A DNA stretch of 64,000 nucleotides from Phyllobacterium myrsinacearum (GCF_002980555.1 NZ_PVBT01000003.1:718321-782320), one strand, 5' to 3'; shown: positions 34,845 to 44,417, counted from the first letter of the stretch. Notes: generated from the sequence alone by a model not told the origin. Numbers and translations are program-made.

Positions 34845-35081
34845 ATGGCCAATCCCCCGCGCCGGCCGGTAAACCCGATGGCAGCCGCCGAAGCACTGTT
34901 CAAGCCGGTTGCCAAAAAAATTGTTCTCCCTGTGCGTGAGACACCGGCCGTGCCCCATGCCAAGGAGCTCGTTTCCATCCGGATCGATCGCGCCGTGCTG
35001 GAGCATTTTCAGGCGGACGGCCCCGGATGGCAGGATCGCATCAATGATGTCTTGAGGGCTGCCGTTCAAAAGAAAACCTGA
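34845..35081 (+). CDS. BrnA/DUF4415-like protein without toxin partner
   Basis: 78-residue protein from the ATG at 34845 with GAGGAG eight bases upstream. The C-terminal half, VSIRIDRAVLEHFQADGPGWQDRIN then DVLRAAV, matches the ribbon-helix-helix motif of BrnA antitoxins (strand VSIRID, then two helices). BrnA normally follows BrnT, a small RelE-fold toxin; here the upstream gene is the cyclase and no BrnT frame is visible nearby. It may be an orphan antitoxin-like DNA-binding protein, possibly acting at the dyad before the cyclase. That link is inference. Confidence 0.7.
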   Translation: MANPPRRPVNPMAAAEALFKPVAKKIVLPVRETPAVPHAKELVSIRIDRAVLEHFQADGPGWQDRINDVLRAAVQKKT

Positions 35082-35129
35082 AACCGGCACGCGGTACACG
35101 CCATTTGCCAAACCGGATATCAAGGTGTG

Positions 35130-35483
35130 ATGATGAATGATTTTTACATTGGCCAGAAGGTCGTTTGCATTGATGACAAATTCAAGAATGTCAGCATCGA
35201 TCAGCTGATCCGCAAGGGTCAGATTTACACGGTGCGCTGGGTCGGCATGTACAAGCACTATGTCGATGGTGAGTTTGTCGGCATCAAGGTGGAGGAAATC
35301 CACCGCGGCAATGATGATGGCCCGGAGGGCTATGGCGCGGCTGACATGCCCTATCGCGCGACGCGCTTCCGTCCGCTGGTCAAGGACAAGATCGGTTCCC
35401 TGCGCAAGCTGCTGGCCCCCAAGCCGGATGCGCCGGTCGAGCCGGAAAAGCCTGCACCGGTGAAAAAGAAGGAAAAGGTGTAA
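35130..35483 (+). CDS. conserved small protein of unknown function
   Basis: 117-residue soluble protein. The N-terminal 80 residues (FYIGQKVVCIDDKFKN, RKGQIYTVRWVGMY, GIKVEEIHRG, MPYRATRFRPL) look like a small beta-barrel of the SH3 type, a fold used for binding peptides or nucleic acid. The C-terminal 30 residues are Lys/Pro/Glu-rich and probably disordered. I do not recognise a named family; similar short proteins occur in rhizobial genomes and phages. The start may be the ATG at 35130 or 35133 (an in-frame GTG precedes them). It follows the BrnA-like gene by 48 bases. Confidence 0.65.
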   Translation: MMNDFYIGQKVVCIDDKFKNVSIDQLIRKGQIYTVRWVGMYKHYVDGEFVGIKVEEIHRGNDDGPEGYGAADMPYRATRFRPLVKDKIGSLRKLLAPKPDAPVEPEKPAPVKKKEKV

Positions 35484-35501
35484 GCCTCGCGCAGGCTTGC
35501 A

Positions 35502-36785
35502 TCATTTCCGGCCGGTCAATCCGCGCAAACGTTCGCGGACGATGCGCGCGATGTTCTGGGTGCGCCGGTAAAGATGGATCTGCGAGGCGGCCTGCCGGGC
35601 CGCCCGGTCCGATGCCGGGGTGAGGCCGATCACCAGCGTGCCGACGCTTTCGCGCTCCTGAAACAGGCGGGATGCGATGGGATGGTCGGGAACGGCGCAG
35701 GAATCCGTGCGTTGGATGTTCGGATCGTCCAGATGGTTCTTCAGCATCTCGATCATCAGGAGAGCGCCCGGCGAATAGGCGGCAAGACTTTCATCATAGG
35801 CGGTTTTCCACGTCCATGCCTGTCCGGCCTCGACAAAGACCACCAGAACGGCAATCGTCCGGCCGTCCAGCTCAAGCGTGTGAATGCGGGCGAGATCGCG
35901 GCCCGCGAGATTGTTGACGGCTTCGCGGGCAAATGCCGCGCGGAACCGGTCGACCGCCATGGCCGAACCGCGCTGGCCTTTCCAGCCGCTGGCTTCCACG
36001 GCGAGGAAATCCTCCAGCCGCGCGCGGATGTCGTCCTCGGTACGGCTGACCGTGTAGGTCAGTTTGCCCTGTTCCGACAGGCGCCGCCACAGCCGCCTGT
36101 ATTCTTTGGCGTGCCGCGTTCCCAGCGCTTCACGCAGATAGACCTCACCGTCCTGCGTGCTCTCCAGAAATGGCCGTTCCACGGTGCCGATGGTGGTCGT
36201 GGGCAGGTTGCGGTCAAGTGCGACCGCCCGGAACAGCTGGGCGACGGGACGGTTCAGCAGAAGATCGGGCAGGACCAGAACGTCCGGAAACTTGAGATGC
36301 TTGCGCGCGAGCATATCGAAGAGATCGTTGAGGACGCCGACGGGATCATCGCGGTCGATCAGCGGGGTGCCTTGCGGCCCGAACGGCGTGGCCCAGGCGC
36401 GCAGAATCGATGCGGAGAAGGTGAAGCCGGGCCGTTCGACCGTATAGGGCATCAGGAAGCGCAGGCGGCTCTTGACGTCATTCTCGTCGCGCACAACCAT
36501 GAAGCGCACCTGACGGTCGTCGAGGCGGGGCATGGCCGGTGCAAGGAAACGCGGATTGAAGAAGACGTTCGGTTCGATGGTCCGGTAGGCGAGATATTCC
36601 AGCTCTTCGGAAAGATCAAATCCGGCGGAAGCGGAATAGACCGACAGCTTGCGCGGCACGCCGCGGCTTCCCAGGGTTTCCTCGATCTGCTTGGCGGCAT
36701 CGCGCGATTCAAAGCCTGCGAGCTGCGAAATGATCTGCGAGGACGGGCCGCCAGCCAGTTCTTCGAGTAGCGGTATTGCAGCCAT
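35502..36785 (-). CDS. GNAT acetyltransferase of the CelD/FemAB-like type
   Basis: 427-residue cytosolic protein with an N-terminal region of about 240 residues and a C-terminal GNAT domain of the CelD/BcsL-FemAB type, starting near GTRHAKEYRRLWRRLSEQG and including VEASGWKGQRGSAM, then ILELDGRTIAVLVVFVEAG-like strands and TWKTAYDESLAAYSPGALLMIEML, which is the hallmark substrate-binding block. Such proteins acylate or aminoacylate polysaccharides or their lipid carriers. It starts on the last base of the flippase stop, so both are translationally coupled. Substrate unknown. Confidence 0.82.
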   Translation of the reverse strand: MAAIPLLEELAGGPSSQIISQLAGFESRDAAKQIEETLGSRGVPRKLSVYSASAGFDLSEELEYLAYRTIEPNVFFNPRFLAPAMPRLDDRQVRFMVVRDENDVKSRLRFLMPYTVERPGFTFSASILRAWATPFGPQGTPLIDRDDPVGVLNDLFDMLARKHLKFPDVLVLPDLLLNRPVAQLFRAVALDRNLPTTTIGTVERPFLESTQDGEVYLREALGTRHAKEYRRLWRRLSEQGKLTYTVSRTEDDIRARLEDFLAVEASGWKGQRGSAMAVDRFRAAFAREAVNNLAGRDLARIHTLELDGRTIAVLVVFVEAGQAWTWKTAYDESLAAYSPGALLMIEMLKNHLDDPNIQRTDSCAVPDHPIASRLFQERESVGTLVIGLTPASDRAARQAASQIHLYRRTQNIARIVRERLRGLTGRK

Positions 36786-38230
36786 CAGATCTCTTCCTTG
36801 GCAGGGCTCCTGCCGGCGAAAACAAACATTGTGATGTTGAGACGATTGTAAACGGTCAACGCCAGAACAAGCGCTTCAAACACCATCGAGGCGGCCGTGG
36901 CGCAGGCAGCGCCCGCGAGGCCGTATAGTGGTATCATGAGAATGCTGAGGCAAATATTAACGGCCAAAGTGATGGCGTAAACGATGGCGCAGATTTTCTG
37001 TTTGCCGGCCATGTTCAAAAGACTTTCGGCCGGTCCGACCGAAGCGCGCGCCACCACGCCGATCACCATGATGAACAGCAGCGGATAACCGTCGGTGAAC
37101 TGCGCCCCGAACAGCCATAGCAACGGCTTGCCTAGAACCAGCAGGATGATGGCCATGGTCAGGGACGGCCAGAAAGTCCAGCGCGCCGTGTCCCGGGCGA
37201 ACTGTTCAAGCCGGGCATGGTCGAAATTCTGCATCAGCTCGGCGTAGCGCTGGGCTGCACCCGCTTTCACCGAGAAGTAGACGAAATGCACCAGGGCGAG
37301 CAGCTTGACGGTGGCGTAGTAGGTGGCGACCTTGTCCGGGTCCATGTAACGCCCGACCATCAGCACGTCGGCATTGGTCAAAAGAAAAAAGAAACCCTCG
37401 ACCAGAAAAATCGGCAGGGAGACTGCAAGCCAGTCGCGGAAATGGATGGCGCGCGGGCCGGGCGGCACGACGCCGCTGAAACGCTTGCGCACGGCAAAGA
37501 ACTGCAGAACCGATGTCACATAGGTCGCAATAACAGCGGAGCCGAGGGCCGTCATGGCCGTCGGCGCCAGGCCGCTGATATGGGCGATGCTCATGACCAC
37601 GAGGGTAAGGACAGGACGGATGATATAGGTCGGGGTGAGGGCAACCAGCACCCAGGAGCGCGAGCGCGCCGTTCCGTCAAGCGTATCGCCGAGAGCAATC
37701 ATGGGCAGGCATATCAGCCCGACAAGGAATGGCGCGACGTAATAGGTCTCGATCAGGTCGCGCGAGGCGTAGATGAGTGCGGCGCCGGCCAGGGCAATGC
37801 AGGTGGTCATCCCGACCGCGAATGTCTTGCTGGTGAACAGAATCCCGCGCAAAAGGTCATATTGCCTGCGCTCCAGATATTCCGGCACGAAGCGGATGAC
37901 GGTGGTCTGGAAGCCAAGGCAGGACAGGTTCCCGAGGATGACGACCGTCACCCAGACGAGAACGAAGATGCCATATTCGAAGGGCCCCATCCAGCGGGCA
38001 AAGATCACCTGGGAAATCAGCGCCAGGCCCGCGCTGATCACGCGGACGAGGAAGGCAATCAGCGAAACGCGCTGGGCAACGGCGTGTTCGTTCGAGCCGT
38101 CAAGCAACTGATCCAGGCGTGACAACCAGGGACGAAGACGCAGTGACAGCTTTTCCGGTAAAATTCGGTCTGCAGTCGTTACCGCAGAAAATCGCACGCG
38201 CAGCTCCACCTGTTGGCATTCCAAGGACAT
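36785..38230 (-). CDS. Wzx/MATE-like polysaccharide flippase
   Basis: 481-residue polytopic protein of the oligosaccharide flippase type, with about 12 to 14 transmembrane helices after a 50-residue cytoplasmic lead. Blocks typical of the family are LALISQVIFARWMGPFEYGIFVLVWVT (first helices) and the later SLPIFLVEGFFFLLTNADVLMVGRYMDPDKVATYYATVKL. It would move lipid-linked glycans across the inner membrane. There are no glycosyltransferase genes nearby; the only partner is the downstream CelD/FemAB-like acetyltransferase. Target polysaccharide unknown. Confidence 0.85.
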   Translation of the reverse strand: MSLECQQVELRVRFSAVTTADRILPEKLSLRLRPWLSRLDQLLDGSNEHAVAQRVSLIAFLVRVISAGLALISQVIFARWMGPFEYGIFVLVWVTVVILGNLSCLGFQTTVIRFVPEYLERRQYDLLRGILFTSKTFAVGMTTCIALAGAALIYASRDLIETYYVAPFLVGLICLPMIALGDTLDGTARSRSWVLVALTPTYIIRPVLTLVVMSIAHISGLAPTAMTALGSAVIATYVTSVLQFFAVRKRFSGVVPPGPRAIHFRDWLAVSLPIFLVEGFFFLLTNADVLMVGRYMDPDKVATYYATVKLLALVHFVYFSVKAGAAQRYAELMQNFDHARLEQFARDTARWTFWPSLTMAIILLVLGKPLLWLFGAQFTDGYPLLFIMVIGVVARASVGPAESLLNMAGKQKICAIVYAITLAVNICLSILMIPLYGLAGAACATAASMVFEALVLALTVYNRLNITMFVFAGRSPAKEEI

Positions 38231-38285
38231 ATAGTCCGTAAACGTTTAAAAACGGTTCGGCCAGACGGAGAGTTGCTGCAGGTTG

Positions 38286-38323
38286 GAAAAAAGCAAAGGG
38301 CCGCATCGTTGAACGCGGCCCTT
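38286..38323 (-). terminator. rho-independent terminator of secA
   Basis: On the minus strand AAGGGCCGC and GCGGCCCTT form a nine-base-pair stem with a ten-base loop, followed by TGCTTTTTTCC. It begins nine bases after the secA stop. Confidence 0.85.
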
Positions 38324-38332
38324 GTCCGGGTG

Positions 38333-41050
38333 TCAGGCGAAGGAGCCGTGACAATGTTTGTATTTTTTGCCCGATCCGCAGGGGCAGGCCTCGTTGCGGC
38401 CGATCTTGCCCCAGGTCTTCGGATTGTTCGGATCGCGTTCCTCCGGGCTCACGACGCGCAGGTCCTCGAGCACGGCCGTATCACCGAAATCATCTTCGCC
38501 GGTCAGGCCGTCAAAGTGATGGACTTCCATGGGCGGCAGTTCCGGCGACGGTGCTTCGGCAGCCTCGCGAACGATCTCGACACGCATCAGCTGCGTCGTC
38601 ACGTTCTGGCGAAGATTGGTCAGCATGGTCTGGAAGAGTTCAAAACCTTCAGTCTTGTACTCGTTGAGCGGATCGCGCTGCGCATAGCCGCGGAAACCGA
38701 CCACCGAGCGCAGGTGGTCGAGATTGACCAGATGCTCGCGCCACAGCGCATCCATGGTCTGCAGGATGACCGACTTCTCGACATAGGCCATGATTTCAGG
38801 GCCGAAACGCTCGGCACGGTCGCCAGCAGCTTTTTCAACGGCTTCAAACAGCCGTTCGCGCAGATCTTCCGGGGCAATATTGTCTTCGTTCGCCCATTCA
38901 GTGACCGGCAGGTCGAGGTTGAGGATGGTGCGCACATCCTCGTCCAACTGCTTCACGGTCCACTGTTCGGCATAGGCGCCTTCCGGGGCGTGGCGCTGGA
39001 TGAGGTCGTCGACCACGTCTTCGCGCATTTCCGCGGTGGTCTGGCTCAGATCCGTCCCGTCCATGAGCTCGAGACGCTGTTCGAAGATCACCTTGCGCTG
39101 ATCATTCATCACGTCGTCATATTTCAGCAGGTTCTTGCGGATGTCGAAGTTACGGGCTTCGACCTTCTTCTGCGCCTTTTCCAGGGCCTTGTTGATCCAG
39201 GGATGGACGATGGCTTCGTCTTCCTTGAGGCCCAGCTTCTGCAGCATGCCGTCCATGCGCTCGGAGCCGAAAATGCGCATGAGATCGTCCTGCAGCGACA
39301 GGAAGAATTTTGACCGGCCCGGATCACCCTGACGGCCGGAACGGCCGCGCAGCTGATTGTCGATACGGCGGCTTTCATGGCGCTCGGTGGCCAGAACGTA
39401 GAGACCGCCGGCGGCAAGCGCCTTTTCCTTCAGGCGGGCGATGTCGTCGCGGATGGCCGCTTCCTTGGACTTGCGTTCTTCGCCTTCGGGCATGTCGGCA
39501 AGCTCATGCTTGACACGCATCTCGAAATTGCCGCCGAGCTGAATGTCCGTACCGCGGCCAGCCATGTTGGTGGCAATGGTGATGGCGCCGGGGACACCGG
39601 CCTGGGCGACGATATAGGCTTCCTGCTCGTGGTAGCGGGCGTTGAGGACCTGGAAGTCCTTGAAGCCTTCCTTGCGCAGGCGCTCGGCCAGCTGCTCCGA
39701 TTTCTCGATCGACGTGGTGCCGACAAGAACCGGCTGGCCCTTGGCGCGCGCTTCGTGGATGTCGCGAACGATCGCCTTGTATTTTTCCTCGACCGTCCGG
39801 TAGACCTCATCATCCTCGTCAATACGCTTGACCGGATTGTTGGTCGGGATTTCCGTGACCTCGAGGCCGTAGATATTGCCGAATTCCTCGGCTTCCGTCG
39901 ATGCCGTGCCGGTCATGCCGGCCAGCTTCTTGTACATGCGGAAATAGTTCTGGAAGGTGATCGAGGCCAGCGTCTGGTTTTCCGGCTGGATCGTCACATG
40001 TTCCTTGGCTTCCAGCGCCTGGTGCAGGCCTTCCGAGAAGCGGCGGCCCGGCATCATGCGGCCGGTGAATTCATCGATAATGACGATTTCGTCATTGCGG
40101 ACGATATAGTCCTTGTCACGCTGGAACAGCTTGTGGGCGCGCAGGGCATTGTTGACGTGGTGAACCACGGCAACGTTCTCGATGTCGTAGAGACCTTCGC
40201 CCTTCAGATGGCCGGCAGCCTTCAGAAGGTTTTCCAGCTTTTCCGTGCCTTCTTCGGTGAAGATCGCGGTTTTCTGCTTCTCGTCGATTTCATAGTCGGC
40301 CGGCTCAAGCGGCAGAATGAACGTGTCGATGAGATTGTAGAAATCCGAACGGTCATCAAGCGGGCCGGAAATGATCAGCGGTGTGCGGGCTTCGTCGACC
40401 AGGATCGAGTCCACTTCGTCGACGATCGCGTAGTTATGACCGCGCTGCACCATCTGCGCGCGTTCATATTTCATGTTGTCGCGCAGATAATCGAAGCCGA
40501 GTTCGTTGTTGGTCGCATAGGTGATGTCGGCGGCGTAGGCGACGCTGCGCTCTTCGTCATCGAGGCCATGCACAATGATGCCGTAGCTGAGGCCGAGGAA
40601 GTTGTAGAGCTGGCCCATCCACTGGGCGTCGCGGCTGGCGAGATAGTCGTTGACCGTGACGACATGAACGCCCTTGCCCTCAAGCGCATTGAGGTAGACC
40701 GGCAGAGTTGCAACCAGCGTCTTGCCTTCGCCGGTGCGCATTTCCGAGATGCCGCCACCGTGCAGGACCATGCCGCCGATGAGCTGCACGTCAAAGGGGC
40801 GCATGCCCAGAACGCGCTTGGCCGCTTCACGCACAACCGCAAAGGCCGGCACGAGCAGATCGTCAAGCTTGGTTCCGCTGGCAAGGCTTGCACGGAATTC
40901 AACCGTCTTTGCCTTCAATTCTTCGTCAGTGAGTGACGACATTTCAGCTTCGAGCGCATTGATCTGTTCAACGCGCGGCTTGAAGCCTTTGACACGACGC
41001 TCATTGGAAGAGCCGAAAATCTTGCGGGCGAGGCCGCCGAAACTGACCAT
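38333..41050 (-). CDS. secA: preprotein translocase ATPase subunit SecA
   Basis: 905-residue ATPase that pushes secretory proteins through SecYEG. Walker A is [14 protein letters not shown], the DEAD-type Walker [20 protein letters not shown], motif [15 protein letters not shown], and the preprotein cross-linking and helical scaffold regions follow. The C-terminal zinc-binding tail [14 protein letters not shown] is complete, for SecB and phospholipid contact. Divergent from the PpiC gene with 267 bases between starts; SecA exports that protein. Upstream I see no SecM-like secretion monitor on this strand. Confidence 0.97.
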   Translation of the reverse strand: MVSFGGLARKIFGSSNERRVKGFKPRVEQINALEAEMSSLTDEELKAKTVEFRASLASGTKLDDLLVPAFAVVREAAKRVLGMRPFDVQLIGGMVLHGGGISEMRTGEGKTLVATLPVYLNALEGKGVHVVTVNDYLASRDAQWMGQLYNFLGLSYGIIVHGLDDEERSVAYAADITYATNNELGFDYLRDNMKYERAQMVQRGHNYAIVDEVDSILVDEARTPLIISGPLDDRSDFYNLIDTFILPLEPADYEIDEKQKTAIFTEEGTEKLENLLKAAGHLKGEGLYDIENVAVVHHVNNALRAHKLFQRDKDYIVRNDEIVIIDEFTGRMMPGRRFSEGLHQALEAKEHVTIQPENQTLASITFQNYFRMYKKLAGMTGTASTEAEEFGNIYGLEVTEIPTNNPVKRIDEDDEVYRTVEEKYKAIVRDIHEARAKGQPVLVGTTSIEKSEQLAERLRKEGFKDFQVLNARYHEQEAYIVAQAGVPGAITIATNMAGRGTDIQLGGNFEMRVKHELADMPEGEERKSKEAAIRDDIARLKEKALAAGGLYVLATERHESRRIDNQLRGRSGRQGDPGRSKFFLSLQDDLMRIFGSERMDGMLQKLGLKEDEAIVHPWINKALEKAQKKVEARNFDIRKNLLKYDDVMNDQRKVIFEQRLELMDGTDLSQTTAEMREDVVDDLIQRHAPEGAYAEQWTVKQLDEDVRTILNLDLPVTEWANEDNIAPEDLRERLFEAVEKAAGDRAERFGPEIMAYVEKSVILQTMDALWREHLVNLDHLRSVVGFRGYAQRDPLNEYKTEGFELFQTMLTNLRQNVTTQLMRVEIVREAAEAPSPELPPMEVHHFDGLTGEDDFGDTAVLEDLRVVSPEERDPNNPKTWGKIGRNEACPCGSGKKYKHCHGSFA

Positions 41051-41216
41051 CCCTGGTCCTCTCTTGTTCGTTTCGCTAGGAAAACCTAGCTTTTAGGGTC
41101 CGAAGCCCGGCATGGAGAATGCCTGATACAATACGGACACTGAGTCAAATGTATAAGCCTATCTGTTGCCAAGCTATCTGGACGCAAAGCCGATGGACAG
41201 ATAAGAGGGGGCTCGA

Positions 41217-41303
41217 ATGATGTCAATGTTGAAGCAGCACGCAGTTGATCGCTTCGTCAAGGCAAAATTCCGCCGTAATCATAGCCCGTACCGGTCCTCC
41301 TAA
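41217..41303 (+). CDS. 28-codon upstream ORF before the PpiC gene
   Basis: An ORF of 28 codons starts at 41217 with AGGGGG five bases upstream, an excellent ribosome site, and encodes MMSMLKQHAVDRFVKAKF followed by a basic RRNHSPYRSS end. Its TAA stop is the first part of TAAGGAG, the ribosome site of the next gene, so reinitiation or coupling is likely if it is translated. Its last codons contain CCTCC, complementary both to its own AGGGGG and to the downstream AAGGAG. A regulatory leader is possible; the peptide matches no known arrest motif that I recall. Could be chance. Confidence 0.4.
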   Translation: MMSMLKQHAVDRFVKAKFRRNHSPYRSS

Positions 41304-41317
41304 GGAGAAATTGACCT

Positions 41318-42238
41318 ATGAACCAATTGCGTAAAACCCTTTCATTCATGACTGCTGCTGTGTTTTTGACCGGTATTTCCTCCGTGGCCATGGCCCAGGA
41401 CACCGGCAAAGCCGGGGCTGCAAAGCCGGACGCCGCCAAGGCGGATGCGGTCAAGGCCGATCCGGACAAGGTGCTTGCCACGATCAACGGCGCCAAGATC
41501 ACCTCCAAGGATGTTGACCAGATTTCCGCCGATCTCGATCCGCAGTTTGCCCGTCTTCCGGACGAACAGCGTCGTTTGGCCGCTCTGGCCGCCATCATCG
41601 ACATCAAGGCCCTGGCCGCCAAGGCGGAAGCCGAGAAGCTGGATGCCACGCCGGAATTCAAGGCACGCATGCAGTTCCTGAAGGACCGCGCCCTGCACAA
41701 TGATTTCTTCAAGCAGCAGGTTGTCGACAAGATCACCGATGCCGATGTGCGCGCCCGCTATGACAAGGAAATGGCAGCAATGCCGCCGCAGAACGAAGTT
41801 CGCGCCCGTCATATCCTGGTCAAGACCAAGGAAGAAGCCGAAGCGATCATCAAGCAGCTCGACGGCGGCGCTTCCTTCGAAGACGTTGCCAAGGCAAAGT
41901 CGACCGACGGATCGGCAGCACAGGGCGGCGACCTCGGCTATTTCTCCGCCGGACAGATGGTCCCGGAATTCGAAAAGGCGGCCATGGCGCTGGATGTCGG
42001 CAAATACACCAAGGAACCGGTCCAGACACAGTTCGGCTTCCACGTCATCAAGCTCGAAGACAAGCGCGTGCAGCAGCCGCCGGCATTCGATCAGGTCAAG
42101 GATCAGGTGAAGTCGATCCTCATCCGTGAGCGTTATGTCGAACTGGTCAAGAAGGAACGCGCCGATCTGAAGATCCAGTACACCGATCCGGAAACCGAAA
42201 AGGCCATGAAGGCCGCGACGGACGCCCAGGAACAGTAA
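41318..42238 (+). CDS. periplasmic peptidyl-prolyl cis-trans isomerase (parvulin, PpiC/SurA-like)
   Basis: 306-residue exported folding factor. The signal peptide (RKTLSFMTAAVFLTGISSVAMA) should be cut after AMA, giving a mature QDTGKAG start. A Lys/Ala-rich linker and a SurA-like N-terminal helical domain precede the parvulin domain at about residues 160-250, with EVRARHILVKTKEEAE, GGDLGYFSAGQMVPEF and TQFGFHVIKLED, the standard PpiC blocks. It helps fold outer membrane or periplasmic proteins. It has a strong AAGGAG ribosome site overlapping the stop of the 28-codon ORF. Divergent from secA. Confidence 0.9.
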   Translation: MNQLRKTLSFMTAAVFLTGISSVAMAQDTGKAGAAKPDAAKADAVKADPDKVLATINGAKITSKDVDQISADLDPQFARLPDEQRRLAALAAIIDIKALAAKAEAEKLDATPEFKARMQFLKDRALHNDFFKQQVVDKITDADVRARYDKEMAAMPPQNEVRARHILVKTKEEAEAIIKQLDGGASFEDVAKAKSTDGSAAQGGDLGYFSAGQMVPEFEKAAMALDVGKYTKEPVQTQFGFHVIKLEDKRVQQPPAFDQVKDQVKSILIRERYVELVKKERADLKIQYTDPETEKAMKAATDAQEQ

Positions 42239-42244
42239 TATCCC

Positions 42245-42316
42245 AGTGGTCCGATTCTGACATTTGCATCCCGTCGATACAGGCGTTCAGGCAAATGTCA
42301 GAATCAAAGGACCACT
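42245..42316. repeat. 72-base palindromic intergenic element
   Basis: Arms AGTGGTCC-GATTCTGACATTTGC (42245-42267) and its complement (42291-42316) match at all 23 positions apart from a three-A bulge, with a 23-base loop. Palindromes of this kind, short and starting with AGTGGTCC, are small mobile or REP-like repeats; I recall similar sequences in rhizobial and Brucella-like intergenic regions. It starts six bases after the PpiC stop and would also act as an RNA stabiliser. Confidence 0.75.
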
Positions 42317-42349
42317 AGCCCGGGATTTCGGTCCCGGGCCTGTTTCTTC
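42317..42349 (+). terminator. terminator of the PpiC gene
   Basis: GCCCGGGA and TCCCGGGC form an eight-base-pair stem with a six-base loop, followed by CTGTTTCTTCC. It lies directly after the palindromic element. Confidence 0.7.
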
Positions 42350-42402
42350 CTTTTGGAATATGCCCGCACTGAACCTTGTCAAACACCTTTTCGAGGTACC
42401 CG

Positions 42403-43644
42403 ATGTCCACGTCTGTCTCTCCCCTGGCTCCCAAACATGTCCCGGCCATGCCCGAAATCCGCGGCGTCAGGATCGCAACCGCTGAAGCCGGGATCAAATA
42501 TAAGGGCCGAACAGACGTTCTCCTGATCGTATTCGACAAACCGGTGGCGGTAGCCGGTGTGTTCACCCGGTCCAAATGCCCGTCGGCGGCGGTGGATTTC
42601 TGCCGTGACAGCCTGAGTGGCGGCAAGGCCCGCGCGGTTGTCGTCAACTCCGGCAATGCCAACGCCTTCACCGGCAAGAAGGGCCGCGAATCGACCAAGG
42701 CGACGGCCGCCGCTGCCGCCAAGGCAATCGGCTGCAAGCCCGGCGAAGTGTTTCTCGCCTCCACCGGTGTCATCGGCGAACCGCTGGATGCCGGCAAGTT
42801 CAGCCACCTGCTCGGCGATATGGCCAAGAGCGCCACATCCGAGCGCTGGCAGGACGCGGCCAGCGCCATCATGACAACCGATACATTCCCTAAGGTTGCA
42901 ACCGAAACCGTCCTGCTTGGCGGTGTGCCCGTGACCATCAACGGGATCGCCAAGGGTGCGGGCATGATCGCCCCCGACATGGCGACAATGCTGTCCTTCG
43001 TGGCCACCGATGCGCCGATCGCCTCCGATATCCTGCAGAAACTCCTGTCCAAATCGGTCGGCAAGAGCTTCAATTCCGTGACGGTCGACAGCGACACCTC
43101 CACATCCGATACATTGCTGCTGTTCGCAACGGGTACTGCTGCCGAACGTGGGGCGGAACCGGTGACGAAGGAAAAGGACAAACGCCTGAAAGCCTTTGCC
43201 AAGGCGCTCGACCGCGTCTTGAAAAACCTCGCCCTGCAGGTCGTGCGCGACGGCGAGGGCGCGCGCAAGATGCTCGAGATCACCGTGACGGGCGCGACAT
43301 CGTCGCGGTCGGCCAAGCGTATTGCCCTGTCGATTGCCAATTCGCCGCTGGTCAAGACAGCGGCGGCGGGCGAGGACGCTAATTGGGGCCGCATCGTCAT
43401 GGCGGTCGGCAAGGCCGGCGAGCCGGCGGATCGCGACCGTCTCGCCATCTGGTTCGGTGACATCCGCGTTGCCCGCCATGGTGAGCGCGACCCGGATTAT
43501 TCGGAAGCAGCGACCTCGGCCTACATGAAGAACGAAGACATCGCCGTGAAGGTCGATATCGGGCTTGGCAAGGGCAAGGCGACGGTCTGGACCTGCGACC
43601 TCACCAAGGAATATGTGACGATCAACGGCGATTACCGCAGCTGA
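42403..43644 (+). CDS. argJ: bifunctional glutamate N-acetyltransferase / amino-acid acetyltransferase
   Basis: 413-residue arginine biosynthesis enzyme that recycles the acetyl group from acetylornithine to glutamate. The precursor self-cleaves before the nucleophile Thr in [15 protein letters not shown], which is intact. [12 protein letters not shown] and DSDTSTSDT are other ArgJ blocks, and the end [20 protein letters not shown] is typical. I use the ATG at 42403; the open extension to 42376 starts at a TTG without ribosome site. The next gene overlaps its stop by one base. Whether it also makes acetylglutamate from acetyl-CoA is not determinable here. Confidence 0.95.
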   Translation: MSTSVSPLAPKHVPAMPEIRGVRIATAEAGIKYKGRTDVLLIVFDKPVAVAGVFTRSKCPSAAVDFCRDSLSGGKARAVVVNSGNANAFTGKKGRESTKATAAAAAKAIGCKPGEVFLASTGVIGEPLDAGKFSHLLGDMAKSATSERWQDAASAIMTTDTFPKVATETVLLGGVPVTINGIAKGAGMIAPDMATMLSFVATDAPIASDILQKLLSKSVGKSFNSVTVDSDTSTSDTLLLFATGTAAERGAEPVTKEKDKRLKAFAKALDRVLKNLALQVVRDGEGARKMLEITVTGATSSRSAKRIALSIANSPLVKTAAAGEDANWGRIVMAVGKAGEPADRDRLAIWFGDIRVARHGERDPDYSEAATSAYMKNEDIAVKVDIGLGKGKATVWTCDLTKEYVTINGDYRS

Positions 43645-44417
43645 TGGACCTGGATCGGAGCACGATGCCGCTGGCCCAGATCCGGCAGATCGAGGCTGTC
43701 GGGTTCAGGGCCTGGCCCGCCGCGTCGGTTCATTACGACGGCAGCTGGGCGATCCGCATGACGGCATGCCACCCGTCCAAGCGCCTGAACTCGGTCAATC
43801 CGCTCGATCCGGGCGATACGGACAATATGGAAGAGCGCGTTGCCCGGGCTGTTCAGCGTTTGCGCGCCTATGGCAGACCGCCGGTGTTCCGCCTGTCGCC
43901 GCTCGCGCCCGAGGCGCTGGACGCCTATCTCGATGCAGCGGGCTGGTCGCGCTTTGACGAGTCACTCGTCATGGTGGCGGATTTGGCAAGCATCGATCTG
44001 TCCGATGCCATCGACCAGATTCCCCTGCGCGATACCGGCCGGTATGTCGATGCCGCCGTTACGGTGCAGCAGGACAATCCGGCCTTGAAGCCCGGCCTGG
44101 TCGAGGTCATCGACGCCATTCGTCCGGCCAAGGGCCTGTTCGTCATCGAGGACGGCGGCGCGCCGGTTTCGACGGCCATCTGCGTGCAGGATGGTCTGCT
44201 GGCGGGCCTGTTCAACATCGGCACGCTGGTGGCCAGCCGCCGCAAGGGGCATGGGCGGATGATCGTCAAATCTGCCATCAAATGGGCCGTGCAGCACGGC
44301 GCCAAGCGAGGCTGGCTGCAGGTGGAAGCCGGTAATGCCGGTGCCATCGCGCTCTATGAAAAGATCGGTTTTACCGAGGCATACCGTTACGCCTACCGGC
44401 AGGCGCCAGACGCATGA
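43644..44417 (+). CDS. GNAT family N-acetyltransferase
   Basis: 257-residue protein with a C-terminal GNAT domain. After a 130-residue variable N-terminus, the acetyl-CoA-binding pyrophosphate loop is in TLVASRRKGHGRMIVKSAI (motif A), followed by AKRGWLQVEAGNAGAIALYEKIGF, the conserved motif B. Acceptor unknown. It starts on the last base of the argJ stop and its own stop overlaps the mutT start, so the three genes are translated as a coupled set; this order is frequent in rhizobia. Confidence 0.87.
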   Translation: MDLDRSTMPLAQIRQIEAVGFRAWPAASVHYDGSWAIRMTACHPSKRLNSVNPLDPGDTDNMEERVARAVQRLRAYGRPPVFRLSPLAPEALDAYLDAAGWSRFDESLVMVADLASIDLSDAIDQIPLRDTGRYVDAAVTVQQDNPALKPGLVEVIDAIRPAKGLFVIEDGGAPVSTAICVQDGLLAGLFNIGTLVASRRKGHGRMIVKSAIKWAVQHGAKRGWLQVEAGNAGAIALYEKIGFTEAYRYAYRQAPDA

